From the NCBI RefSeq assembly GCF_026914265.1, contig NC_069124.1:31891383-31955382 (forward strand): a DNA stretch of 64,000 nt, in the 5' to 3' direction. This DNA comes from Mya arenaria (lineage: Eukaryota > Mollusca > Bivalvia > Myida > Myidae). The notes below the pieces were generated by a model. It was given only the letters and a program-made list of their open reading frames with translations. It was not told where the DNA came from and searched no databases. Below are positions 46,585-59,466 of the stretch, in pieces; positions within the stretch are counted from its first letter, which is position 1, and each line of letters starts with the position of its first letter. Both the position numbers and the translations under genes were made by a program.

Positions 46585-46829
46585 CACTGGCACCGGATTT
46601 TCAAACTCAAACATTTTTTTTTTAAAAATCAAAAACAATCTTACAATTCCTCACTAAAAATTACAATACCGAATATATAAAAAAATATTGATTTTTTTTT
46701 TAAATATGCACTTTGTACTGTATATTATACTAACATACAGTACAAAGTGCATATTTACAAAAAAAAAATTGTACGATTGTTTTTGATTTTTTAAAAAAAT
46801 GTTTGAGTTTGAAAATCCGGTGCCAGTTG
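46585..46829. mobile_element. 245-bp hairpin MITE with 7-bp target duplication
   Basis: The arms ACTGGCACCGGATTTTCAAA (left) and TTTGAAAATCCGGTGCCAGT (right) are exact inverted copies. A second nested palindrome at 46702-46756 (AATATGCACTTTGTACTGTA and its inverse) forms the centre. TGCGTAT flanks both ends perfectly (46578-46584 and 46830-46836), the signature of a transposition event. Confidence 0.75.
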
Positions 46830-46836
46830 TGCGTAT

Positions 46837-47545
46837 ATATGCGCTCACGCGCACGAGAACGCTACCGAACAGTGCAAAATACTTGTCACCGTGTAGGAAA
46901 CTATAAAAATGCATGGAAATGGGTAGTGAGCGCAGATGAGGCAAAATCATACGCATGACATGAAGGGACAAACATACTAATACAAAAAATATTAAACAGT
47001 TCATCTACAGAGAACGTTCGATTAAACACAATTATGCTGTGACAGAATATGTGGATGGTAGTCAAAGTGAGACGCGTTCATGCTATACGTGATGTATTTT
47101 AAAGAGTATCAGACATTTAAACAAGTATCTGGTAAGCAATGAGGAAGGCATGTTACAGCTTGGATTTAGTTTGTCTTCTTTGCACAAAAAAGTCGAACTG
47201 TTAAACATTTCAAATCCCTTTCGAGTGGAAATAAATTGTTTATATATGAAATATGTCAGTAGCTTTCTTTGATAAGATACTGTAATAAACCACTTACCCA
47301 TTTCACGTGTTCAATTTTGAATCATGAGAAAAGGGTCTGTATTTGTCTCTTACCATTTTATTAATGCCATATCCTTACTACATAAACAATATATTTTATA
47401 TTTTTACTAAAGAAATAGCAGTGTTTAATACATAAATAATAATTGAAAATGCCACAGTTTATATGTTCTTTACATACCATTGTTTATCACAGTTCTAGCA
47501 GCAAAATCATATTTCATTTCCTTAACTTCTACTGCACATCCATGT
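46837..47545. other. Intergenic, no gene seen
   Basis: AT-rich DNA. A few open frames up to 116 codons are composed of low-complexity F/I/Y-rich translation and are not supported. Confidence 0.5.
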
Positions 47546-47551
47546 TTTATT
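47546..47551 (-). terminator. Poly(A) signal of the KY-like gene
   Basis: TTTATT on the plus strand is AATAAA on the minus strand, about 215 bp past the stop codon at 47767-47765. Confidence 0.45.
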
Positions 47552-47764
47552 CCTAATATATACCGACTGGAACTAGTAAATTAAATGTAGTATTAAGTAG
47601 TTGATGTTATCTACATCTATGGTATGTCCACCAGTTCAGAGATTTTACCATCCCCAGCCACTACTTATCATTCGCAATCCGATCTTATTATGACTGTCTT
47701 CAGGTCCATTTCATTATTGACCGCGGGGTTTTCTTTGATAAACCTCAAAGTGTGATGATCAAAC

Positions 47765-50700
47765 TTAATTCTGTGGCTTCCATCCTGCATATGCCACTGG
47801 CGTCACAGCCTCCCTTTCGGTGGGCTTAGACGGACTCGCAAAGAACTTCCTTAGCAACATCGCCCCGTGGCCGTTTTGTTTTTCCTCCGGGGCAAATGGA
47901 TGGACAGGATTACCCTGCTCTTCGGACTTCCGTTGGCCATTACTTCTGGTTTTCTGCTGCGCGGATGAGTCCCGACGGTCGGAATTTTCGTTATGCATCT
48001 TTTCCGAAGAATCTTCGCGCGGGGTGCCCGAGTCCTCCTCTTGGAGTGGTGGCCCGCGGCCGACGAAAACGTTTGACGGCCTGGTGGTCGTTGCATCGGA
48101 TGTGGCGGCGGTGTTCGTCTCTCGGTACGTCTCGCGTCCGGACAGATCCCGAGACAGCTGATTTCGTTCCCGCTCGTTCATATCACGTTGTTGAACGTCA
48201 CGAATGAACTGCTTGTTCTGTAAAGAACAATAAAGCCGCGATACTGTAAAGCTACCTATTGAGTGCCTGTCTCTCACCCATACAGGTCTATGTCTGGTAC
48301 TAAAATGCTACACAACACGTGCAGGTTAATTTCTATTCGGGAAATGCATAACTACTGTTGAAAATCTCGAACTCGCTCCTAGGATTCCTGTGGAAATGCC
48401 CCCCTGTACTATGGCTGACCATCCACTAGTGGATCAAGGAGGGCGCACCCGCCCCCTCCCCCTTAAATCACCCAAGTTTACTTTTTATTTCAAAATAGGA
48501 GAAAAGGGCAGTAAAATGCGCACAAAATGCACCATTTGTTAAAATTTTCAAGGGGGTAACCCCCCCCCCCCCTCGCCAACACTTTTCAGAAAAATGAGCA
48601 CTCCTATCTCAATGAAATTGAACGTACCCATTTATAGAAAGCACTGACACCATTGGAGACCTCGCGTGTCTTCTCCATGCTGTACGGCTTGATGACGTCA
48701 TCAGCCTGCTCAGCCACGTGAACATAGACGTCTTCGGGTCGGCGGGCGAGGATGCGGCGCTTGAGGCTGTCAGCGCCAGGCTGGTTCATCAAGTATTGGA
48801 TCTGTTCCCACTCCTGGTATTGATATTGAATTGGGATCAGACAAAAACGTAAACTGATTAATAAATGTGCATGTACATGTACCCTTGTAATCATTTTACT
48901 GTGATATTGGGACCCACTGCAATAAAGCATCTTTGGGGAAAAGTGTCTAAAAATATGTCATACAGCGTTTTTAACAAATCCCCTCTAGTTTTCATCCAAT
49001 TTATATCGGCGGAGATATCAGGTAAAGAGAAGATGCTTTTCCGCTTACAGAACAATGTGGTGTGTGTATGAAATGTCGATGGATGGTTGGGTATTGGCGA
49101 CGTACCCTAACAACCAACCCTAACAATGACATTCTAAAAGAAGCAGTTGTTTTGTTTTAGCCTCTTGCTAGCAGTGTGTGTATACCACATGAAAAATTAA
49201 GTCATACATGCTACGTCGGAAGGCAACATTTTGCAAAAAAATGAAGACTTAAAACAAAAATAATTTTTCTTTTACTACACCATTATTAATAAAACAAAGC
49301 GCAGTCTACGCCGCTTGAAGTACCTCGCCTTCGTTTGATTACCGAAGTTTGATAAGGTGATTAGTTTAATCATACATTTCGATACACCTGTTTCCAAAAT
49401 AATGTTTTGACAGTGCTCCGTCAGGTTTGTCGAAGTGTTTTAAGTGTTTTAAGAAACTAAACTCTCAATCAACTCTGGTAAAAGATCGAAGGCGGGGCTC
49501 CGTAAGTGGCGTTGACTGCGCATTGTTTCATTTAAAATGGTCCAGAAATGGTGAAGCAATCTTTGTTTAAACCTTCCGAAGAATGATTCGAAGCAATATA
49601 CTGCTTTCCGACGTAGCATTTATGACGCAATTTATCACGTGGTATACACACACTGAACATGGTGATAACCATTAATACCTCTAAGTCATCCTTGCGTTCC
49701 CCTAGAAGCAGGTACGTGGCCATCATGACGTCATGGGCCACCCGCGGCGGACGCCGGTAGTTGTGGATCTCCGTCATCGTGTGGGGATCCATCCGCGCTA
49801 TGGGGTGCATGTAACCTGTATAATATAACGGAGAAATTGAATTCTAGTTGAAAGACACTTTTAAGAGTTATTTTCTGTAGTATTGCAATATAATAATTGC
49901 CTAAGGATTAGGGCGTAGCCAACCTTACAGAACCACTCAAAAAGACGAACTCTTCATACTGTCTTTTATTTTGGCATTCCAGATACATATTATACCTGAC
50001 ATCAAAATATTTATCCAACGTTCACTATAAATCACATACCTTTCCGTCGTCCAAGGGACCCGTCCACCGCCTCCGCCCGCTTGATATCGTCCTGCAGGTC
50101 CGCCGTGTACGGGGATGCACGAGCACGCTCTAACCACTTCCGCAATACGTTCCCATTACGACCCTTGATGGCCGAGTTTAACTCTGCAGTAAAAAGGTAA
50201 ATCGTGGTAGGTAACTGACAATGAATTGGCTACTTTTGATGCAAAGTAAACAAAAAATAAAGTTTTTATAATGCAACATTTTTATTATACAAAAAAGATA
50301 AATGACTGTCTAAATGCGCAAGAAAACGACCATAATACCAATAAAATACAAATGAGACAGATCCCTGGGAGCATTCGAAGAGCGAATTTGCAAAATAAAA
50401 TATATGTGGCGACTTGTCGGCATTACATAGCCACAATCACACAGTCCCCACCTGTTTTGACCTCCCAGTACTGCTTAATCTTGACATCCGCACGTTTCCG
50501 CTCGCCCTTGTCCGGAACGTTATAAAGGTCGAGGGCGTCCAGGGCCGCCTGTAGTTCTTTCCGGCTTGTGTGCGTCTCCAGGTGCCGCTCCAGCCGAGCA
50601 CGTAGCATCTTGTCCCGGTGTTTCTATTGATGTCCAAACATAAAATCCCAGACATAGTGTGGCTGGCAAATACGTTTAAAGCTTTTTAAAGACTCCGGAT

Positions 50701-53700
50701 AGTAAGGTCTTAAGTAAACATATTTGGTGTTTGTGGATCATTTGTCAGAATCTACGTAAAAATAATGAACAGAAAATTTGAAAAATCCTCGACTTTCATT
50801 GGCCCACAGAAAAATGCAAACACCGAATAGCATCATTTTAAGAACTTACCCATAGTAGAATCTCACTCAAAGTTAGTTCAGAATTGCAAATTTTAAAGTA
50901 AACAATATGCATTTCACAGACATCGGGGTTATAGAAACACGTCAACAAAGCAAGACCATCAGTTAGAAACTGGGTATTGAAAACCCTTCACCAAAACATA
51001 AACTCGTGCATCGAACATACCCTTCTGTGTCCCCGTTCATAGTTCTTTTAAAAGAATGGAAAAAATATCATTTTTAACAATCATATGAAATTAATTGCAA
51101 TATGCCAACACGAAATGGAAAAATATTTGTATATGTTTTAATCAGTTTAGTGCCTAAAATGAAATGCTCGGGTGCGCATACCTCTGGTAACCTTGGTTTC
51201 TCTCTCTGGCGAAGCAGATAGACACAAGCCAGGTGGTAATCTTTAGTTCCGGCCTCTCGAGCGAACACCTTAAGCGCGTAGTGGCCGTCTTCCGGTATCT
51301 GGACGCTCAGGCGCAGTTCGTCTTCCGTAATCTCGCTCTCGACCTGGAGAAATATATACCGTAAACTAAGCATACTCAATGTGTGAACACGTGTCAGGGT
51401 GTGCCTGAATTTTACAGTGGGGACGGGACTCATTGACGGAGACTCGTTTATTCAGAAAAAAAATCATGTACACGTTCCGCAGCTTTTCTTCTTCGGACTT
51501 AGTACTCTTCGTGCAGCTGTATGTAGCGGGAACACGTTATGAACGCGCATAGTTCTTTATCGATGCCATGGGGTGCAGCCATTTAAGTAGGTTTCACCAC
51601 ATCAGTATCTTTAGTCTATGACTTGGTGCATTTATTCGTAATGTGATACATGTATATAATCACTCAACAGAAAACAATGATGGTTTATAATGGAAAGCAT
51701 CGCAAACATCGGCTGAGAGCATCATGTCAATAATAGACGGCTGCAAGTCTGGCAGGTTTGTTAGCAGGCTGAACTCCATCTTGGTTGGACTACAGACACC
51801 ACTTCTATATTTTCTTATTCATCGCCGGGAACGCAAAAGCGTTCCTACATTTCGTCTTTGTTGTCAGAGTTGCACTGTGCACGTTCTGTAGCTTGCTTTC
51901 GAGAGCAGCTTTGTACAACTAATACAGCTGTATATGGCAATATTATTTTCAATATTATGAGATGCAGCCATCTCGGTAGGTTCGACCAGAACTGCATCTT
52001 TCGTTTCAGGTTCTTTGACTTCGTTTCTGATCGAACCTTCAACCGCTATCGCACCATTCTCAGCAGAAAGCACGGGTGGTTCATAACGGATAGCATTGCA
52101 AACATTGACGGAGTTATCTGGACTGGTTATTGGTAGTTGAAAGTGACAGGCTGAAATCCATCTCGGGTCTTTCGCAAATGGTGAAGTCTGCATTCAAATT
52201 GCATCACTTCTATCACTTGCATCACTTGGTGTATGACATTGAATATCCGATACACGGATATAAGTCGTAAGAATATCGGGTACATGAAAATCCAGATGAG
52301 GTCGCTCATTTCTGCCAATGTCGCCTCGCACAGACTGTCCGTGTACATGTTAGTCTCAGTAAATCACGCCCCAGTTAGAGATATGTATCTTCATTTTCGC
52401 TGAATGTAATAAAATTATCTACTTTTTTATTGATAAACTAGTACATATGTAGAGTTTTGGAAACATTACGGAAACAATCTTTATTTTGTTATTTTCTACA
52501 TTAATAAATTTCAATACCTGTTCCACAAGTTGGTATATAGGCAAATAACTGTGGGTGAGTTCCGGAACAACGTCAAGATCACGTGTTAGGCGGAAGTGGA
52601 TGTCACGTGTCTCCCCCGGCTTCATGTAGATGCAACCCTCAAAATGTGTGAGGGGGACCAAACCTAGTTTCCGGCACGTGGGGCCCGGGCCCCAGCCGAT
52701 TGGTGGCACTTCCGGTAAAGGTTCTGGAAGTGTTTCCTCAGTGAATTTCCGGTCGGACTGAATTCTGAACTGGCATAACATGTCTTTTATTTTAGCACCG
52801 TTTTTATTTGCATCGACATTATAAATGTCAAATAAGTATCTTCCGGGTACAGGAAAAACTAATTCACATATAAACATCGACGGCTTCCGATTGACAAACA
52901 CAAACTTTTCAAGCGTTTTCGGCGCTTCAGATTTTTTATCCATGTCTTTTAACGGCTGCTGATAAGTCAACAAGCATTTAATTTGGATATTATCCATCTG
53001 TTTTCGAGGAAACGCGATCTCGAAATCCATTTTTCCGTTGTGAGTGGTAACTGAGCCGGCCTTGAGCCCCAAGATGGACGCGTCCATTTGAAAGAAAGCG
53101 GGAGTAAAGTAGGGAAGCTTGATAAACTCTTCCTTAGAGTACGCCTGGTTTAGGAGCTGCCAGCGGAAGTTCTCTGGATGGCAGATGGTCGCGAACTCGT
53201 CCGGGTCCGTAAAGAAAAAGAAGTCAGCATTCTGTAAATAGAAGCATATGTCTTCATTTGAGCTAATATCAGATTAAAAAATGTATTTACATCGTTATTA
53301 AACTTAGAATCAATTTGTTACTTAATAGCCTTTCTTCCACCTTAAGTACATGTAATAAGGGCACGCTGTACTCGCCCTAAAGAATTTAGAGTCAGTCTGT
53401 TCTAGCATACACATATTACAACAGAAAGATTTGTCGTTTTAATAGAATCCTTGTACTTCAACTATAAAACACTTTTCCTTTCCATGCTCTGAGCATGTAA
53501 TGCCTCAGCATTGTTGGCACATACCGCCTGGCCGTTCTGCACGTTCTGGTTGTCGTCCGTAGCGCCCGCCATCGCCCATTGCACGTGCACAAGCCGCCAC
53601 TCCTCATCCGCGAACACCGCACACCAACACGTGGTCATCTGCCGCTCCGGCTTCCCGATATAGTAGTCCTTTCCCTTCCCTAGACCATGGAGGATCTTGC

Positions 53701-56353
53701 ACGGAATACCCGACCGCCTGAAAGATATATATATATTTAGTCCACTAAGGAATCGTTGTTAAACTGTCGCAACATCCGGCGTTAAGTCAAAGTGTTTGCG
53801 GCTAACATTTGTAAGTTGGTTCCCCGCTTGCAGAGTACGCACTTCGATCCAACAAGGATACAAAACAAAAGAGTTTGCTACTGTCGCCTCCAAGGAAAGT
53901 TGATTTGGAAAACAAACTGATTAATTGTGGCAACGAGACTTTTTTACATTGACACAGCAACTCAAAATTATCAATATTGTGTAAGAGATATGGGGCCGAT
54001 TGTTTAAAACTTCTTTAAAGTCAACAGTGTTGATTACGTCATACGGTTGTTAACCTTCAAATTGTTTCCGTCCTGGAAGTGTTTAGATACATTTGTGATC
54101 TGCTGTATTTCTTACAAAATTTGAGACAAGTGTTTCAGCTGAACTTGTTAATATCTAAATATGTGAGCTCATCATCGAATAGTTCACGTCTAAAAGTTAA
54201 CAACGATATCGTTAACCAAGTTGTTAACTTCAGCATAGTACCGAACAAATGTCGTACCTTTGTGGCAATATTCTTGAATAGCGGTAGGTGTAAATTAGAT
54301 ATTTGTTGGCATTTTCAGCCTTAAAATCGTCATAGAATTGCCTCGTGTGGTTAAAAGTGGAAGCAATCGGACCACCATTATCCAACGTCATTGACACATC
54401 TTCTATCTCGAGGCTTGTCGGAAATGTCCGAGTTGTTACGATTGAGGGGGAAGCAGAAACACTATTATACCTGCAGAGAATGGTGAAGAATGTCGTGAAG
54501 TCCCCTTCTCCAGCCTTGATGAGCTTCATGTACCCTCGGGGCGTGTCCCCATCCTTTTCTAGGTCCAGGGCGTCGTCATGGTAGTCTTGACAACGCATCC
54601 ACAGGAAAATCGCTGAGGAAATATGCACATCTGTATACATGTATGGTGCATGTGCAAGATATATTAGTGTTTTCAAATCAGCTGACTTTAACTGCATCAT
54701 CATTAATCTTCAGAGTCAATCGGAACACCTCGGCCAGTATAAAACAGGAATTGAAACATCTTCTATCACGAACCTTGCCGGAGATGTCCGAGTTGTTACG
54801 ATTGCGTCCAGAGTATTTTAGAAGATAGGAAAATCCTTAAAAAGGCGACTCATTCGTCAACTGCGGAGCAAGCGATAAAATACCACCAAAATCAGAAAAT
54901 GTAAGAAAGAACTCGTACTAGGTAAGTTCGATATGACAGTTCTCTGGCAGTGTGTCCTCTAACAAATACCTTAAACGTTAGATTAGACTGACCGCACGGA
55001 ACGGCCGGCATTCAGAGTAAACGACAAAAAAACCGCAAAAAATAAAGACAAATTATGAAAAAGTGTACCTGTGACATGGTGGGCCTCCTTGGTCGCGCCC
55101 TCTGACAGGTACTTGAGGAGGGACTCGTATGTCTGATCCATCTGCTTCGGCATCTGAAATCAGACGACATATCTTGTTTTACCCTCCAAGAATGAAAAGA
55201 GCATGCTACTCAACCGAGTCAGTTAATTAGTTTGAAACAGTGCTTAATATATGTATGGCCAGTCCTGAGGATCCCGTTCAAGTTTAAATTCAGGTCAGTC
55301 GGGTCAGTGCATCGCCTTATCTTTAATAAAACAAAAAAAAATGCGTAACCTTTACTTCTCTTCAGTGTTTCCAAGGTTCAAAGTTCTTACGTGTTTGCTT
55401 TTCAAAGGATTGAAATGGTTGTCCATTTAGCGCAACAAGGCGAACCGGGCTCGATTCCCAGCCTGGGCGCCAGGCATGTGAGTTTAATAAGTGGTCACCA
55501 AGCCGGACAAGTGGGGTTTTCCGGGTTATCCGGTTCCCCGTAGCACAAGACACCACTCTCGCGCAACATCGTGCTATTGAGAATGACTTAGTTTAAGTTA
55601 TCATAACTTTCTTAACAATCGTTGTAAAATGAATAATGTTTAAACTAGAGGAATGAAACTTGAGTATGTTTTTAAATGCTCACAGTGTCGATCCGTGTCT
55701 GTATTCGGCTGTTGACATCTTTGTCTATAACCTCGTCCCGACAGGAGTCCGGAATGTAGGGCGGTGGGTAATCGGGATTATCGTCGGCTATATTTTTCTT
55801 AATGTGAAAAAAGGATGAATTCAAAATTGTAATCAGAAAGCTTAGATTTACGGTATATTTTATATACTACAGAATAACATATATACTATATACAATGTAA
55901 TTCAAAATACTTGCAGTGGCGTAGCTGCATAAAGGCATTGTAGGCCTTTGCCTACAACTTTTTTAAAAAATGACAAAATTTAGGTAACCCAGAAATGCAA
56001 TAAAAACTAAAAGCTACTCAAACACTTTAAACAACTCAAAGGTTTATATTATTTTAACCAAAGCAAGGTCGGTGTTTATTTAAACAACATGCATGGTGTA
56101 TTGCTTGATTTTATTGTAATCATTGCAAGTATAATTGAGTGTGTATGTGTAATGTTTTATATATAAGAACAAGTGTCGTCGTTTTGTTTACATCAGCTTT
56201 TTTTAAAAACTCTTTAATAAATTTAACAATTAAATATGATCGTTACCAAGAAAACCATAATTAACGTATAAAATGTCTGTTTTGACTTACGTAGTCGACG
56301 TCCTCTGTTTTCCGTTTGGCTTCTCCGTCCGCTGATGAGCCCACACACCCCAT
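47765..56353 (-). CDS. Kyphoscoliosis peptidase (KY)-like protein with dynein-stalk-like C-terminal region
   Basis: Twelve minus-strand exons in consistent phase: 56353-56291, 55797-55684, 55153-55069, 54612-54471, 53717-53525, 53231-52518, 51343-51182, 50623-50452, 50183-50040, 49815-49679, 48813-48628, 48217-47765. This gives 854 residues. The N terminus MGCVGSS fits N-myristoylation at Gly2 and palmitoylation at Cys3. Residues 60-199 form a transglutaminase-like core (W92, LCRRSGIPCKILHG, W166, W175, W182), but the Cys, His and Asp positions appear as about E123, T164 and H179, suggesting a pseudoenzyme. Residues 200-491 carry the KY/hillarin-type beta region (FTDPDEF, LPYFTPAFF, GWGPGP...LGLVPLTH, PEDGHYALKV). 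Residues 492-597 look helical. Residues about 605-705 (YRRPPRVAHDVMMATYLLLG, EW, FYKW) resemble the base of the dynein heavy-chain stalk. The tail (705-854) is polar and disordered. KY proteins act at muscle Z-discs and the cytoskeleton; a membrane-tethered scaffold role here is inference. Confidence 0.88.
51470..52190 (-). repeat. Tandem pair of about 390-bp units in a KY-like intron
   Basis: The unit at 51470-51800 and the unit at 51880-52190 share, in order, ACGTTC(C/T)G(C/T)AGCTT, CAGCTGTAT, GATGCAGCCAT, GCAAACAT and CAGGCTGAA(A/C)TCCATCT, with an offset of 383-409 bp. Both start on the minus strand with ATGGA(G/T)TTCAGCCTG. The second is covered by a 109-codon frame. No KY-like splice phase joins it to the flanking exons, so I treat it as an intronic repeat or decayed copy of something unrecognised. 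Confidence 0.5.
55405..55612 (+). mobile_element. tRNA-derived SINE
   Basis: The degenerate head ends in GGCTCGATTCCCAGCCTGG (box B-like). The body has GTGGTCACCAAGCCGGACAA and the tail CGCAACATCGTGCTATTGAG. It is the plus-strand copy of the family seen at 25136 and 38262, inside a KY-like intron. Confidence 0.65.
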
Positions 56354-58950
56354 TGTCACGTGCAGAGCGCGCGAGAAATTCAACACTTCGCACTTCTTCC
56401 CTGATACATAAAGTCAGTCCGTAAGGCGCTTCCAGAAATCTTTCACATACGAACGTAAAATGTCGAAAGGTTATTATAAGAACCTGTTATTACAATAAAC
56501 AATTGAGTCTGGTTATAGTTCTGTTCTTTGACTCGGCACCGGACTATTTATTCCATCTTCTTCAAAGAAGTCCAGATATGATTTAGATTAATGAAGATGC
56601 AAACTTCACTGAATAACGTAAACACAACACGTTCATCCTTGGTGATCGATATGATTGATTGAATTCGGTGTGCCTTAAAGGGACACAATACAAGCTGATG
56701 CAAAAAAGTGTTTTAATGAATTATCATGTTTAACTCGCTTCGTGTAATGATCAACACAAAACAGAATACGATTTATGTACTGATTAAAAAACTATTAGCG
56801 ATATTTTGGAGCTTTTATACGAGGAATTTTGAGGATACGTAGCTATTAATTAATATTATTTTTATAAAGGCTTTTATCCTTTTATCTGTTTGCAAATCAT
56901 AGCTTTTTTTGTTTTGATCATTAGTCATCTGCCAAATGTGTTAGACATGATCATGCCTTTAAACTAAACAAAAACTTTTTGGCAACAACCTACACGTGTA
57001 CTGTGCGCCTTTAAGAGAAACAATTCTGACAACTCTCATACGTTTTTATGGTCAACTCGTAGTCAATTCCAGTGAACAGTTTATGTCATGAAATATTTGC
57101 ATGTTTGCATTATCCTATATGGTGCGCCTTTAAAGGGCTATTCAGACTTTTTTGATTCAGTCAAGCCATTTGCAGCAGTACAGTGAATGGCGGTCCATGG
57201 TTAAGGACGAAAAAGAATTGTATTGATCTCTTTGCAAATATTTATAGCTTCTTCTGGATAGAAAAAGGTACAAAAAATGTCATCGGTTTCTCCTTTTTTG
57301 TTGACAATTGAAGTAAGAATATGATGAACATATACAAATTAACATGAATTTTCTATCGACATAACATTGAACAGAGCTGAGATTCAACACTAGAAAGGTT
57401 CTACGGCGATTATTTAATGTGACACTTTTATTTAAAATCTATACATACACATGTATAACAAACATAAATTTTGACTGATAAACCTTTAACTACTTTATAC
57501 ACATTTTGAATGATAAACCTTTAACTTCTTACTGAATAATGAATTTATGGAAAATATTAATTACTGATAACAAGATTGTAACCGTGTAGCTAATAGCTGA
57601 AAACCAGAAAATATTAAATGATTGGTAGGTGCTAAAAGATTTACTGTGATCTACTATCGTCTCATACGGTAGAAATATCGTGTTTTCTGCACCTTTCTTT
57701 CGAATTAATCTCTATGCCCTTAAGCTTATAGGAACCATTGTTTTCGACTATTATTCATCCTTTTCAGTATATTAACATAATTTAATTAATTGTGGAAAAT
57801 CTTATTTGAGAGTAAGAGTGCATCTGTAAACAAAATCCAGGATAAAAATTATTGTAATGTTGGCCTTTAAACGCTATATCATACACAAAATCTCTCAGTG
57901 TATCTCTCACAAATATGTGAGTTAATCATTTTACCGAGTCAAATGAAGCATAACCGAACTAAACCGTCTGAAAAGTCAATGTTATTCAAAATGATTATAA
58001 ATGGTTCCGATCAGTGTTATTAATCGATGAGATAAGACGGAAATTGATACGTGATGTTAAATGTATCATAATCGTTAAGTAAAATGCATGGCTTCTCCGT
58101 TACATATCAACATACATGATGCGTTCAATTTACATTTATGATAATCAATGAACCGTGGAGGGACTGTGTCTCTGATCAAGGGGAATCCCCTTTCAGTGTT
58201 GTCCGGTCAACTTGTAACATGTTCCGGAAACAAAACGCCCATTTTTCATTTTCCTTAGTAAAATTGTCCCAATTGCCTCAAAATTTGACATATGTTTTTA
58301 TCCTATATGTAAACACTGAAGGAGAATCCTTTTGGTTCATGATCGAGAAGTTTCCTCCACAGATGAAGCTGATGTAATAAATTTAATTGAAATAAAAAAT
58401 GAAACAAAACACAAAACTGAAAAATAAACGAAAAGCTAATAAATTTTAATTTGAAGGTGTGTTGTTCGACCTAACAAATTTTTTGCTAAATATCGTTTAT
58501 ACATAAGAGCAAATGTCATTGTTGTTATTCATGGCAACCACAATTCCAAAAATGAAAATCATAAAAAATGATTAATTTAAAAGTGGGAAATAGTTTATCT
58601 TTAAATACTTACAAATCGAAAGTCACGGTAAGAAGAAACAACCCTTTAAGTCCAAATAATCCGAGGATTTTTAATTAATTAAAAGTGAAAGACAAACATA
58701 ATAATACTTCATTGTTTATACATGTACGGTAAGTGTAAAGGTGTCGCGTTACTTTTGAAACAATATACGCGCGCTTTGTTATATAGACATTGAAGCATGA
58801 TCAATATTGAAAATGAAAAACATGAACATAATGAAAATCAGAATAAATAAAATCAGCTCTGGTAACAAAATGTAACTATTCACAATAATTAAAGTTTTTT
58901 TAGCAACTCTCCTGTCGGAACATTATCATGCATGGCTTTTTCAGTTTATT
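56354..58950. other. Intergenic between the KY-like and ZIP genes
   Basis: The first part (56354-56560) should hold the KY-like promoter, but no TATA or clear element stands out. The rest is AT-rich with short ORFs that I do not support. Confidence 0.5.
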
Positions 58951-59466
58951 TTAAAGCTGTACTCTCAGGGATAGACCTTTTTTATTTGTTATCTTCGAAT
59001 GAGCCATTTTTGCGTAAATGTCTTCAAACCAATTATATTAGACTGCTGACAAATGATCAGATCTGCTGTTTTTCATATTTAAGTTCCAAAATTGATGTTA
59101 AAGCTGCACTCTCACAGATTGAACGTGTTGACAACTTTTTTAATTTTTGTCTTGAAAAGAGCCAATTTTTGCATAAATCAATGGAAAACAGTTATATAAG
59201 ACTGCTGACAAGAAATTAGATCGCAAATCAAAGTTTGACATTTAAGTTATTTTTTTTATATTTTATGCATTTTTTCTTAAACCGTTAGTAACGGTTTAAG
59301 CCATAAAACATTTTTTTTTAAAACGGAAATATAAAAATATACGATTTGGTTTTTTGTCGGCAATCTTATATCATCGGTAAGCAGATATCTACACAAAAAT
59401 TGCCCTTTCCAAGACAAAAAATAAATAAGTTGTAAACATGATAAATCTGCGAGAGTGCAGCTTTAA
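58951..59466. mobile_element. Two adjacent copies of the TTAA MITE family
   Basis: A 5' partial copy (58951-59097, TTAAAGCTGTACTCTCAGGG) abuts a full copy (59098-59466) whose ends are TTAAAGCTGCACTCTCACAG and GAGAGTGCAGCTTTAA. It matches the element at 31310-31664. The second copy may have inserted into a TTAA of the first and replaced its remainder. Confidence 0.65.

Noticed and set aside
47820..48207. Plus-strand ORFs of 103-113 residues
   Set aside because: They are antisense shadows of the last coding exon of the KY-like gene, which has better frame, splice and family support.
51864..52193. 109-residue ORF as an extra KY-like exon
   Set aside because: Flanking exons 6 and 7 already join in phase 0 with family-consistent sequence, and the segment is half of a tandem repeat; kept as a repeat and a finding instead.
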